A stretch of DNA of 55,883 nt. Source: Opitutus sp. GAS368. Its GTDB lineage: Bacteria > Verrucomicrobiota > Verrucomicrobiia > Opitutales > UBA953. The notes below the pieces were generated by a model. The model searched no databases. It saw only the letters and a program-made list of their open reading frames with translations, and was not told the origin of the DNA. Below, one piece after another: positions 37,035-45,780 of the stretch. The stretch is from NCBI GenBank assembly GCA_945882655.1, contig CAMCWL010000002.1, positions 1 to 55,883 of the forward strand, in the 5' to 3' direction. The position numbers and the translations under genes are program-made. The stretch's first letter is position 1. The number at the start of each line of letters is the position of its first letter.

Positions 37035-37092
37035 ATAGTCCGTGAAGGAATGGTTGGTTTGACCTCATGTGAACAACCAAGGACTTATTCAC
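37031..37092. repeat. Long interrupted hairpin over the pssA stop
   Basis: GTGAATAGTCC (37031-37041) pairs with GGACTTATTCAC (37081-37092) with one bulged base, and an inner stem pairs TGGTTG (37051-37056) with CAACCA (37074-37079). No T-run follows, so it is a poor intrinsic terminator. It might be a structured RNA end or a protein-binding site. Confidence 0.45.
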
Positions 37093-37283
37093 CCCGGACA
37101 CACAGCTGGTCTAGCCGCCGATAAGACCGCTCATCAGGGGCTTGCGGAACTGTACACGGGATTCCGACACCTACTGATGCTACTGGTATTTATAAATGAA
37201 GAGTAACTAGATACAGAGAGTCCCGGTATGTGGGCAATGAGGGGTTGCCTCACCCCCTGCCTGTCCTCAATTCTTCGGTCATC
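37093..37283. other. Upstream region of dnaN
   Basis: This 191-base stretch holds no credible gene. An AT-rich TATTTATAAAT (37187-37197) may be part of a promoter (CCGACA at 37164-37169, 17-base spacer, TATTTA), but both boxes are poor. Near the dnaN start, TGAGG/CCTCA can form a small hairpin. No dnaA gene lies next to dnaN and I find no convincing cluster of DnaA boxes. Confidence 0.3.
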
Positions 37284-38411
37284 ATGAAGTTCAAGGTTAA
37301 CCGAAATCACTTTTTCAACGGTCTCTCCAGCGTCACCAACGTCGTCGGTAACCGCGCGACGATGCCGATCCTCCAAAACGTACTCATCGAAGCAGAAGGC
37401 GACACCATCACGCTGACCACCACCAACCTCGATCTTGGTATCTGCTGCCGCATCAAGGCTTCAGTCTCTTCACCTGGCCGAATCACCCTGCCGGTTAAGA
37501 AACTCGTCCCCATCATCCGCGCTCTCTCGAGCAGCGACACCGTCGTGGAACTCACGGGCAAAGACCGCGTGAAGATTACCTCGGGAAGTTCGGTCTTCCA
37601 GATTGCCGGCCTGCCCGCGGACCAGTTCCCGCCCATTTCCAATTTCACCGGACAGCCAACCATCTCGATCAATCAAGATGACCTCGGCGACATGCTCCGC
37701 AAAGTCAGCTACGCCCAGTCCTCCGATGAAAACCGTTACATCCTCAACGGCGTTTTCTTTGAATTTGCAGAAGGTAAGCTCACCGTCGTCGCCACGGATG
37801 GTCGCCGCCTCGCAAAATGTGAACGCAAGATTGCTGGCAGCGACAAGACTCTCGCCCTCATCCTGCCAGCCCGCACCATCATCGAACTGATGCGCCTGCT
37901 GAAGTCTGGCGGCGAAGCCCACGTCTCGCACAACGAACGCCAGGTAGGCTTCACCATCGACATCCCGAAGAACGAGGAAGGCCTCGTAGACCGCATCCAG
38001 CTCGTCTCCAAGGTCGTCGAAGGCAACTACCCGAACTACCGCCAAGTCATCCCGAAAGAAGCAGGCTCCAAGGTCCGCCTCGAACGGGAGAAGCTTCTCG
38101 AAAGCGTCAATCGTGCCGCGCTCATGACCGACGATCGCAACAATACGATTCGCATGACGGTCTCAAAGAAATCCCAGAATCTTGAAATCTCCGCGAAATC
38201 CGAAAGCGGCGAAGCGCACGAACCCATCGCCGTGAAGTACGAAGGCCCGGAAGTGAACATCGCTTTCAATCCGCAGTACATCACCGACCCGCTCAAGGCC
38301 CTGACCGAGGACGAAATCGATTTCGAATTCAAGGACGAGATGTCCCCTGGCGTCATCCGCGGATTGAAGGACGACTTCCTCTGCGTCGTGATGCCTCAGC
38401 GCATCTCGTAA
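37284..38411 (+). CDS. dnaN: DNA polymerase III beta subunit (sliding clamp)
   Basis: A 375-residue ring clamp that tethers the replicative polymerase. The start MKFKVNRNHFFNGLSSV is typical and sets the ATG at 37284 (the frame is open upstream). LPILQNVLIEA-type opening, VEGNYPNYRQVIP, and the end FLCVVMPQRIS (clamp C-terminal M-P-x-R/M pattern) identify it. It is not beside dnaA or recF here, unlike in many bacteria. Convergent with plsC across a 12-base gap. Confidence 0.96.
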   Translation: MKFKVNRNHFFNGLSSVTNVVGNRATMPILQNVLIEAEGDTITLTTTNLDLGICCRIKASVSSPGRITLPVKKLVPIIRALSSSDTVVELTGKDRVKITSGSSVFQIAGLPADQFPPISNFTGQPTISINQDDLGDMLRKVSYAQSSDENRYILNGVFFEFAEGKLTVVATDGRRLAKCERKIAGSDKTLALILPARTIIELMRLLKSGGEAHVSHNERQVGFTIDIPKNEEGLVDRIQLVSKVVEGNYPNYRQVIPKEAGSKVRLEREKLLESVNRAALMTDDRNNTIRMTVSKKSQNLEISAKSESGEAHEPIAVKYEGPEVNIAFNPQYITDPLKALTEDEIDFEFKDEMSPGVIRGLKDDFLCVVMPQRIS

Positions 38412-38423
38412 GTTTAGGAACGA

Positions 38424-39068
38424 TCAAAGACCAAGATCGTCGCAGTCTGGAAGCGATTTGATGCGCTCCAGAATGCGGCGGGATGCTTCGATGGAGCGAT
38501 CAGCATGGTCGCTACCAGGATCATATTCGGCCGGTTGCATCGCCTGGCCGAAACGAACGCGGATTCGGGCCGAGCCAAGCGGAAAGTTGGCACCGCGCGG
38601 CAGCATATCCCGGGCACCACGGATATGAATCGGGACCACCGGTACGCCGGACCGACAGGCTAACAGCCCGGCACCCGCCTTAGGGGCAGCGATGACGCCG
38701 TCTTGGCTGCGGGTGCCCTCGGGGAAGATCAGGAGGCCTTCGCCGTCCTTCAGGGCGGCCAAGGCGGATCGAATGGCACCGATATCCGCTTCTCCGCGGT
38801 CGACGGGAATCGAATGGCAGGCCTGGATCACGAAGCCGAAGAGCGGGTTATCGAAGAGCGTACGACGAGCGATGAACGAAATCTCGCGTGGCAGACTTGA
38901 GCCGATCAAGGGCGGGTCGAGCATGCTCTGGTGATTGGAAGCGAAGAGACAGGCGCCATTAGGCACGTTCTCCCAGCCTTCGACCTCCAGGGTGGAAAAG
39001 ACTTCGATGAACGACCGCGCACCGTGGTAGACGGCTTTGTAGATCAGGTTCTTCGAATCGAGAATCAT
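38424..39068 (-). CDS. plsC: 1-Acyl-sn-glycerol-3-phosphate acyltransferase
   Basis: A 214-residue acyltransferase that makes phosphatidic acid from lysophosphatidic acid. NHQSMLDP is the catalytic H(X)4D box, FPEGTRSQDG is the glycerolphosphate-binding motif, and VPVVPIHIRG the conserved fourth block. It overlaps the end of the aroA-cmk gene by 4 bases, so it is co-transcribed with tyrA and aroA-cmk. This order (cmk followed by an acyltransferase) is also seen in other bacteria. Confidence 0.93.
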   Translation of the reverse strand: MILDSKNLIYKAVYHGARSFIEVFSTLEVEGWENVPNGACLFASNHQSMLDPPLIGSSLPREISFIARRTLFDNPLFGFVIQACHSIPVDRGEADIGAIRSALAALKDGEGLLIFPEGTRSQDGVIAAPKAGAGLLACRSGVPVVPIHIRGARDMLPRGANFPLGSARIRVRFGQAMQPAEYDPGSDHADRSIEASRRILERIKSLPDCDDLGL

Positions 39069-41098
39069 CGGGGCAGGGCGGCGACTTTGATGAACTGGCC
39101 AATTTCAGCGACGACTTCGTCGAGCCCCTTGTGCGTGTTGTCGAGTCGATGGGCGCCGGTCGGGCAGATTAACGGGGCGGTCTTGCGCGTAGCGTCGAGG
39201 TGGTCGCGCTGCGTGACTTGGTCAGACTGGCCTTCAGCGGCGCGCCGCTGGGCGCGTGCGTCGGGATCAGCTTCCAGGAAGATACGGACTTCCGCATCCG
39301 GGAGGACCACGGAACCGATGTCACGGCCTTCCATCACTACGCCCGCAAAACCCTGATCACTGGCTAACTTCACCTGCGAGCGTTGGTACTCGAGGAGGAA
39401 GGTGCGGACGGCTGGGAGGGCGGCGATTTTCGAGACGGCGGCGTTCACCTCCGGCGTACGCAGGTCGGCATCGTCGGGGAGAACACCGTCAAGGGTCAGC
39501 GCGGAGCTGCGCGCGCCCTGGCGGGCGATAATGGTCGAGCCGATGCGGAGTTTGCTAAGGGCGGCCTTCACCGAGGCCTGATCATCAGCGGCGGCGCCAG
39601 CAAGTAGTAGCGCCTGGGTGAGGCTGCGATAATGTGCACCAGTGTCGACGTGCAGCAGGCCGTGCCGCTGCGCGAGGCGGCGGCTCGTGCTCGATTTCCC
39701 AGACGCGGCACCACCGTCTACGGACACGCGGACAAAGTTAGTGCGGAGGGCTTCCAGCGCCTGGAAGAAATGCGGGAAAGTTTTACCGGTGCAGGTCGGG
39801 TCCTCGATGGCAATCCACGGACGCCCGTCGCCAAAGAGGTCGAAGCTGCCGAGGACGGCGAAACTCATCGCCATGCGATGATCCTCGTAGGTGTGGATGG
39901 TGATCGGACCATCGGCCGCGACGCGGCGGAGTGCGGCCTTGCTGGGGAAGACCGTCAGTGAAGAAAGAGAATCATCCGCCCGCAATTCAGCGGCGGTGGG
40001 GGCGACCTTGATGCCGAGGCGCTCAAGCTCGGTGGCCATCGCGAGCACGCGATCGGTCTCCTGCTTGCGTGTATGCGCGATGCCGCTGATTTTGACCGGA
40101 CCGTCCGCCAACGTGGCAATCGTCGCGAGGGTGAGGAAGGTGTCGGAGAAGGCGTTGAAATCGAAAGCGCCCCCGCGGATGACGGACCAAGATTCCGCGA
40201 TAAGCGTGCCGTTCGCTGGCTTCAGGATGGCACCACACGCGGTGGCGACCTTGGCGAAGGCCGTGTCACCCTGAAGTCCACCGCTGGCGTAGCCTTCGAT
40301 GCGCACGGAAGCACGGAAGCCCGTCACAGCGGGCAAGGCGATGAAGTAGCTGGCTGCGGTGGCGTCTGGCTCGATCGCGTAGGTCGGTTGGGCGACATAG
40401 GCGCCGGGCGCCGGACACGTCCAGCTACCATCGGCGAGTCGTTCGAGCGGGCGGCCGAATTGCCCACACATGCGAGCGGTCATCTCGACGAACGGTTCGG
40501 AGACCGTGGAGCCCTTCATGCTCACCGATGCCCCGGCAGAAAGCGGAAGCACCATCAATAAGGCGGAGAGCAGCTGCGAAGACGCCGAGGCGTCGACTTC
40601 GAGTCGGCCCAGCTTACCAGTGGTGTGGAGGGTGAAAGGGAAGCCACTGGCAGGCGCACCATCAGGCTGCAACGCGCGACAGCCCCCGGAAGTCAGTGCA
40701 TCGAGCAGGCCACGCATGGGGCGGGCCCGCATGGCTTCATCGCCATCGAGTTCATAGCAGCCATCCGGGGCGAGGGCGAGAAAGGCGGTGAGGAAGCGGG
40801 CGGCCGTCCCAGCGTTGCCAATATGGATCTTAGCGCGGGCGTTCGGGATACGACCGCCGAGGCCGGTGACCCGAATCGTGCACGCGCTTTCGTCCGCAGA
40901 GACTTCGAAGCCTAGCGACTGAAGGGCGGCGATGAGGATGCGCGTATCGCGACTAAAGAGCGCTCCGGTGAAGTGCGTGGTGCCGTCGGCGAGCGCAGCC
41001 AGGATTAATGCGCGGTTGGTGATGCTCTTCGAACCCGGGACTTGGGCGACCCCGCGGGCGGGCGTCTGGAACGGGCGGATGATAAGGGTCGGACTCAT
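39065..41098 (-). CDS. aroA-cmk: Fused EPSP synthase and cytidylate kinase (AroA-Cmk)
   Basis: One 677-residue frame with two enzymes. Residues 1 to ~450 are 5-enolpyruvylshikimate-3-phosphate synthase: PGSKSITNRALILAAL, GNAGTAARFL, RPMRGLLDAL, IEPDATAASYF and YEDHRMAMSFAVLG. Residues ~455-677 are cytidylate kinase: SVDGGAASGKSSTSRRLA (P-loop, 461-470), VDTGAHYRSLT, then GFAGVVMEGRDIGSVVLPDA. Each half has its normal length, with almost no linker. aroA and cmk are often adjacent genes, so this looks like a joined operon pair. It overlaps tyrA and plsC by 4 bases each, linking aromatic amino acid synthesis with CMP recycling. Confidence 0.95.
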   Translation of the reverse strand: MSPTLIIRPFQTPARGVAQVPGSKSITNRALILAALADGTTHFTGALFSRDTRILIAALQSLGFEVSADESACTIRVTGLGGRIPNARAKIHIGNAGTAARFLTAFLALAPDGCYELDGDEAMRARPMRGLLDALTSGGCRALQPDGAPASGFPFTLHTTGKLGRLEVDASASSQLLSALLMVLPLSAGASVSMKGSTVSEPFVEMTARMCGQFGRPLERLADGSWTCPAPGAYVAQPTYAIEPDATAASYFIALPAVTGFRASVRIEGYASGGLQGDTAFAKVATACGAILKPANGTLIAESWSVIRGGAFDFNAFSDTFLTLATIATLADGPVKISGIAHTRKQETDRVLAMATELERLGIKVAPTAAELRADDSLSSLTVFPSKAALRRVAADGPITIHTYEDHRMAMSFAVLGSFDLFGDGRPWIAIEDPTCTGKTFPHFFQALEALRTNFVRVSVDGGAASGKSSTSRRLAQRHGLLHVDTGAHYRSLTQALLLAGAAADDQASVKAALSKLRIGSTIIARQGARSSALTLDGVLPDDADLRTPEVNAAVSKIAALPAVRTFLLEYQRSQVKLASDQGFAGVVMEGRDIGSVVLPDAEVRIFLEADPDARAQRRAAEGQSDQVTQRDHLDATRKTAPLICPTGAHRLDNTHKGLDEVVAEIGQFIKVAALPR

Positions 41099-41955
41099 TC
41101 GGGCCGATCCAGGTTCTGTCGGGCGATGCGGGCCTCGGCGAGCAGGCGGCGAAGGGTGGGGACGTCGTTGGCCTCGATGGCGGTGCGCAGTTCCGCGGCG
41201 CGGCGTTCGACGGCGAGTAGGCCGGCGGCCGTGTGACGGGCGTTGGCGAGCATGATGCCTACCCAGAGGTTCTCTTCGCCAGCAGCAACTCGGGTCGAGT
41301 CGCGCAGGCCGGCGCCAGCAGCGAAGCGACGGAAGCCCGGCTGATCGACCACGGCGAGCATGAGCGCAGAGGCCGCCGCATGGGGGACATGGCTAATTGC
41401 CGCGACAATCTCGTCATGCTTGGCGGCATCGGTCTCGTGCAGGATAGAGCCGAGCTCTTCCCAGAAGAGGCGGACGGCGGCCAAGGCCTTGGGGTCTTCA
41501 GCTCCGGTCGGGGTCAGGAAGCAGACACGTCCTTCGAAAAGGTTGGCGGCGGCGTGGGCAGCACCGGCTTTTTCTCCGCCGGCCATCGGATGGGCGCCGA
41601 CGAAAGGATTGGCCGCGGGGAGAAGACGGGCCGCGAGGAGGATCGCACCCTTTACGCTGCCCGCATCGGTGACGACGGCGCCGGGGCTTAGGCCCGGGGC
41701 GATGGCCAGGAAGGTTTCTTCGGCCGTATCGACCGGGGTCGTTACGATGACGAGGTCTGCGCCCTTCACGCAGGCTGCCGCGGCGGCGAAGACTTCGGCC
41801 ACGCCAAAAGCCTGGAGGGTGGCACGAGATTTTTCAGAGCGCGACCAGCAGGCGAGGGAGCCAGCTAGGCCCTTCCTTGCCGCCGCGAGGAGGATTGAGC
41901 CGCCGATGAGGCCGGCGCCGACGACGGCGATGCGCTTGAATTGAGCCATTTCCAA
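41095..41955 (-). CDS. tyrA: Prephenate dehydrogenase (TyrA family)
   Basis: A 286-residue NAD(P)-dependent enzyme for tyrosine synthesis. The Rossmann motif is IAVVGAGLIGGSILLAA. FVGAHPMAGGEKAG and AAISHVPHAAASAL carry the family's catalytic and substrate His. No chorismate mutase or ACT domain is attached, so feedback control is not apparent. It could prefer arogenate. The start may be 41955 or 41949 (MAQFKR). It overlaps the aroA-cmk start by 4 bases. Confidence 0.92.
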   Translation of the reverse strand: MEMAQFKRIAVVGAGLIGGSILLAAARKGLAGSLACWSRSEKSRATLQAFGVAEVFAAAAACVKGADLVIVTTPVDTAEETFLAIAPGLSPGAVVTDAGSVKGAILLAARLLPAANPFVGAHPMAGGEKAGAAHAAANLFEGRVCFLTPTGAEDPKALAAVRLFWEELGSILHETDAAKHDEIVAAISHVPHAAASALMLAVVDQPGFRRFAAGAGLRDSTRVAAGEENLWVGIMLANARHTAAGLLAVERRAAELRTAIEANDVPTLRRLLAEARIARQNLDRPE

Positions 41956-41971
41956 TATTGAAGGTATGACT

Positions 41972-41999
41972 TTGATGAACCAGAGTGACGAACTATTAA
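41972..41999 (+). promoter_or_regulatory. Candidate promoter of the FGE-domain gene
   Basis: TTGATG (41972-41977), a 16-base spacer and TATTAA (41994-41999) match the sigma-70 boxes 4 of 6 each. The expected leader is about 33 bases. The 83-base gap is divergent and must also hold the tyrA promoter. Confidence 0.35.
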
Positions 42000-42038
42000 A
42001 GCAAACAAACCGCTGACGATGAAGTTGGCGGCTCTGAC

Positions 42039-43796
42039 ATGACCCAAGGCCCCCCGAACCCCAAGAACGACTTTGTCGCCGCTCCCGACCCGCGGGCCGG
42101 CCGGAGCAAGGTTTCGCCGGGACAAATCTGGCTCAAGATTCGGGCGGCACTCCTTGTCCTCGTCCTGCTTGCGCTCGGGATTGCTAGCCTGCTCCTTTAT
42201 ACTTCGGACCGTCGGAGTACGCGCCAAGCGGAGCTGATCATCTCACCCGAGGCGGCAGAGGCACTCCGGCTGCGGTCAGTCCAGCTGGAAATCGACTTCG
42301 AGAAGATCCGCCAGGAACGGTTTGAATTGAAGGAGGCCGACATCGCCCTGCTGGAAGAAGCCCTCCGACTGCAGGAGGAGTATATCACCGCTCGCCAGTC
42401 GGTGGGTACGGATAATGCTCGGCAGCAGTCCCTGCGCCGGCGCTTACATCTGATCCGTGGCGAGCGGCTACGGCACGACTCCGATGAGGCCGAAGCGAAG
42501 GCTCTCGTGTTAGCCAAGACCGACGAAGCAGCCGCGATTCCGCTCCTCCGCCAGGCCATCGCCTGGGAAAAGGAGATCGAGACGAAATGGGAATTCTCCG
42601 GCCTTGCTGAGCCTGGCCGACGCGCGCGGCTGGACACCCGCCTTCGTCGCCTCGAATCCGCCCCGCTCTGGCAGCAGGGACGCGCTATCGAAGCGGAAGC
42701 CGAGACGCTCTTCGCGGCGGGTAAGTTTGCCGACGCGGCCGCCAAGTTTAGCCAAGCTATCGATTGCGAGACAGATTTCCTCGCCCGCTATCGCGATGTG
42801 CGGAATACCGAGTTCGGACGATCGGATAAACTCGCCGAACGCCGCGAAACCGCTTTTTCCGGTGAAGCTTGGAATGGTATCCAGTCCCATCGGGCCCAAG
42901 CCGAAGCTTTCGAAAAGAAAGGGGAGTGGCCGTCCGCGACGCGCGCATGGCAGGCTGCGGTGGATGCATTCGCCAAGTTGCTTACCGATTATCCAAAGAG
43001 CAGCTTTGCCGACCGGACGCAGGAGGCGGCGATGGCCACCCGCCTTAACTTCGCCCGCTTCCATGAAGAGATTGGTGCTTTGCGGACCCGCTGCGAACAA
43101 CTCCGGTCCGCCTTGCGGGCGCGCCGCGCCGACGAAGCGATCCTGTTGGCCGATAATCTTGTCACCGAGGCCCGCCGGATTGGCTCAGCCAATACCGGTG
43201 TCTTCCGGCCCGAGGATGACGAGCGCAAGCAACTCGAATACCTCGCGGTGAACGGCGCGGTCGTCCGTAGTGCGCTGAGCATCATCGACCAGAACTTGCG
43301 CCCCATCCCGGCTTCGTCCGTGCGTATTTATCGGACGGAGATTCCGCAGGGCCTTTATGCCTCCGTCATGGGGGCTAACCCAAGCTCCGCTCGTCGTGAA
43401 GCTAATCCGGTCGAGTCCGTAACTTATGCGGACGCCGAGGCCTTTGCAGTCCGTTTTGGCTGGATCTTGGGTGCCAAGGTACGCCTACCAACCTTGGCTG
43501 AGTTCATGGCCGCCGTCGGAGATCTGAGCAAAAACTCAGTCCCAGCTCAGGCTTGGACCGCCGAGAACACGGACGGGATGACGGTGCGTCCGGTCGGGAC
43601 TAACACGGCCAACGCTTCCGGAATCCATGATTTAATCGGCAACGTTGAAGAGTGGACGAAGGCCTCGCCGAGCGAGACCCGCGCCCCCGCGTTGGGAGGG
43701 AGTATCCTCACCGCGCCCGGCAAAGCATTCCCTGCCCGGGAGGTCTTCAAGCGGGAGAAGAGCCGGACGCTCGGGTTTCGTATCGTCATTGAATAA
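42039..43796 (+). CDS. Membrane protein with coiled coil and C-terminal FGE-sulfatase-like domain
   Basis: A 585-residue protein. A cytoplasmic N terminus is followed by one membrane helix (~34-54). A long charged helical region (~58-400) with repeats rich in Arg, Glu and Ala, including TPR-like EAETLFAAGKFADAAAKFSQAI, is predicted coiled coil. The C-terminal ~150 residues are a reduced formylglycine-generating-enzyme-like domain: IYRTEIPQGLYASVMGANPS, NPVESVTYADAEAFAVRFG, LPTLAEFMAAVGDL, LIGNVEEWTKA, GGSILTAP and TLGFRIVIE. The catalytic Cys pair of true FGE is not seen, so it is probably a binding domain. It faces the periplasm if the helix is a signal anchor. The capD gene follows after 31 bases. 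Confidence 0.78.
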   Translation: MTQGPPNPKNDFVAAPDPRAGRSKVSPGQIWLKIRAALLVLVLLALGIASLLLYTSDRRSTRQAELIISPEAAEALRLRSVQLEIDFEKIRQERFELKEADIALLEEALRLQEEYITARQSVGTDNARQQSLRRRLHLIRGERLRHDSDEAEAKALVLAKTDEAAAIPLLRQAIAWEKEIETKWEFSGLAEPGRRARLDTRLRRLESAPLWQQGRAIEAEAETLFAAGKFADAAAKFSQAIDCETDFLARYRDVRNTEFGRSDKLAERRETAFSGEAWNGIQSHRAQAEAFEKKGEWPSATRAWQAAVDAFAKLLTDYPKSSFADRTQEAAMATRLNFARFHEEIGALRTRCEQLRSALRARRADEAILLADNLVTEARRIGSANTGVFRPEDDERKQLEYLAVNGAVVRSALSIIDQNLRPIPASSVRIYRTEIPQGLYASVMGANPSSARREANPVESVTYADAEAFAVRFGWILGAKVRLPTLAEFMAAVGDLSKNSVPAQAWTAENTDGMTVRPVGTNTANASGIHDLIGNVEEWTKASPSETRAPALGGSILTAPGKAFPAREVFKREKSRTLGFRIVIE

Positions 43797-43827
43797 ACGT
43801 CCCGGGTCCTAATTATAAAGCGACCCC

Positions 43828-45729
43828 ATGGCTGCCCCAGTCCATCGACTCCAACGTGCCGCGTTCTTTTTCGCGACCTATGGAGCCTTGGCCGCGTTGT
43901 CACTTTGGTTCGCCTACGAGCTTCGTTTCGCTGGAGAGGATGCCCTGACCGGAGGGCAGCATCAGGCGGCGGAGGCATACTTATACCTCCAGCGCCCGAT
44001 GGTGTTGCTCTGGCTCATTCCCCTTAAGGTAGTGCTACTCGGAATCTGGGGTCAGTTCCGCGGCGTCTTCTATTACTTCCGACTTACCGATGCCTTGCGT
44101 ATGGTCTTTGCTCTGGCCGCCGCCACGGCCATCGCGTTTACACTGCCCTCAATCATCGGCAGCAGCGACCCAGCGCAGGCGTTTAGCGTTCCCCGTGGCG
44201 TCACGTTGGTAGACTTCAATCTATCGTTGGTGCTATTCGTCGGCTTCCGGGTCTCGATCCGCGCGTTGCGCGAACGCTTCTGGAGCAAGGAACAGGCAAC
44301 GCAGGGCGCCGTCGAGCGCATCGCGATTGTCGGCGCTGGGCAGGCAGGCGCGCAGCTCGCCGCGGAGCTCATGAGCCGTCGCGGCCACGGTATCGAGCCG
44401 GTCTGTTTCCTGGATGATGACGTCGCCAAACATAACCTTCATATTCATGGCGTGCCGGTGATTGGCGCCCCGGAGCGCATGCCGGAGCTGGCTGAGAAAT
44501 ACGGCGTCACCGAAATCATCCTCGCCTTACCCGCCTCAGCGGTGCGTCGCATCCGCGAAGTGAGCACGCTCGCGTCGGCTAATAATCTCCGCGTGCTCGT
44601 GGTGCCCTCCATGTCCGAGATGGCCGGCGGGCGCGTACGGGCGAGCGATATCCGCCCAATCTCGGTTGAGGACATCCTCGGCCGCGAACCCGCCAAACTC
44701 GACGATGAGGCCATTGATGCAATGGTCAAAGGTCGCACCGTACTCATCACGGGTGCCGGTGGGAGCATCGGATCCGAGCTATGTCGCCAGGTTGCGGCCC
44801 GTTCGCCGGCCCGCCTCATCATGCTCGATCAGTGCGAGGTGCTTCTCTACCAGGCAGAACAGGAGCTCATCTCTGCTGGTGCGGGCGCTCTCATCACGCC
44901 CATCGTCGGCGATGTCACCCATGTCGATCGCATGCGCGATGTCTTCACCCGCTTCAAACCGGAGCTCGTCCTGCATGCCGCGGCACACAAGCACGTGCCG
45001 ATGATGGAGTCGCAGCCCTCCGAAGCTCTCAAGAATAACGTCCTCGGCACAGAGATCGTCGCCCGTCTCGCCGCAGAGCACGGCGCGTCGAAGTTCGTCC
45101 TTATCTCCTCGGACAAGGCCGTCAACCCGACCAACGTCATGGGTGCGAGCAAGCGGCTCGCCGAACGCGTCGTCCGCACGATGCAGGCTGAAGCGGGGGC
45201 CAAGACGGCCTTCCTGGCCGTGCGCTTCGGCAACGTCCTTGGATCTTCCGGTTCGGTGATCCCCATCTTCCGACGCCAGATCGCTGCCGGCGGTCCCGTC
45301 ACGGTAACGCACCCCGAGGTGAAGCGCTACTTCATGACTATCCCTGAGGCGGTCGGGCTCGTGCTGCAGAGCGCGACGCTTGGCGCTGGCGGTGATATCC
45401 TCGTCCTCGAGATGGGCCAGCCCTTGAAGATTGTCGACGTGGCCCGCCAGCTGATCGAGCTCAGCGGACTTCGCCCCGACATCGACATCGAGATTCGCAT
45501 CATCGGCCTGCGCCCAGGCGAAAAGCTGGTCGAGGAACTTCAATACGAAGGGGAGCAGTATCGCCCGACCGAGCACCCGCGCGTCTTCCGCTTCGTGGCG
45601 GACCACGTCCCGCAGGATTCGGTGGAATCCTTGGTGAGCCGCGTTCGTGCCCTGCTTCCCTTGGAGCGTCAGGCCTGCAAGCAGGGGATGCGGGACCTGG
45701 TCCCCGAATACGTGCCCTTCGCGGAGTAG
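43828..45729 (+). CDS. CapD/WbpM-type membrane nucleotide-sugar 4,6-dehydratase
   Basis: A 633-residue enzyme that dehydrates UDP-GlcNAc-type sugars for surface polysaccharide. Four N-terminal membrane helices (~10-150) precede a first Rossmann-like fold (IAIVGAGQAGAQLAAEL, ~165-180). A second, SDR-type Rossmann fold follows (VLITGAGGSIGSELCRQ, ~305-321). The extended SDR segment ISSDKAVNPTNVMGASK carries Met in place of the usual Tyr of YxxxK, normal for this large membrane class. LRPGEKLVEEL ends the domain. No glycosyltransferases are adjacent, so its target polymer is unknown. Confidence 0.92.
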   Translation: MAAPVHRLQRAAFFFATYGALAALSLWFAYELRFAGEDALTGGQHQAAEAYLYLQRPMVLLWLIPLKVVLLGIWGQFRGVFYYFRLTDALRMVFALAAATAIAFTLPSIIGSSDPAQAFSVPRGVTLVDFNLSLVLFVGFRVSIRALRERFWSKEQATQGAVERIAIVGAGQAGAQLAAELMSRRGHGIEPVCFLDDDVAKHNLHIHGVPVIGAPERMPELAEKYGVTEIILALPASAVRRIREVSTLASANNLRVLVVPSMSEMAGGRVRASDIRPISVEDILGREPAKLDDEAIDAMVKGRTVLITGAGGSIGSELCRQVAARSPARLIMLDQCEVLLYQAEQELISAGAGALITPIVGDVTHVDRMRDVFTRFKPELVLHAAAHKHVPMMESQPSEALKNNVLGTEIVARLAAEHGASKFVLISSDKAVNPTNVMGASKRLAERVVRTMQAEAGAKTAFLAVRFGNVLGSSGSVIPIFRRQIAAGGPVTVTHPEVKRYFMTIPEAVGLVLQSATLGAGGDILVLEMGQPLKIVDVARQLIELSGLRPDIDIEIRIIGLRPGEKLVEELQYEGEQYRPTEHPRVFRFVADHVPQDSVESLVSRVRALLPLERQACKQGMRDLVPEYVPFAE

Positions 45730-45734
45730 TTTTT

Positions 45735-45780
45735 ACGCTTCGGGCTTCACAGGCGGGCATGGCTGCGACACGCTTCGGGC
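45735..45780 (+). repeat. Short direct repeat before purE
   Basis: ACGCTTCGGGC occurs at 45735-45745 and 45770-45780, and the second copy abuts the purE ATG. GGGCATGGCT also appears twice nearby. It may be a small duplication; no function is seen. Confidence 0.35.

Noticed and set aside
37470-38045. Minus-strand frames opposite dnaN
   Set aside because: Antisense to a clear DnaN; composition explains the open frame.
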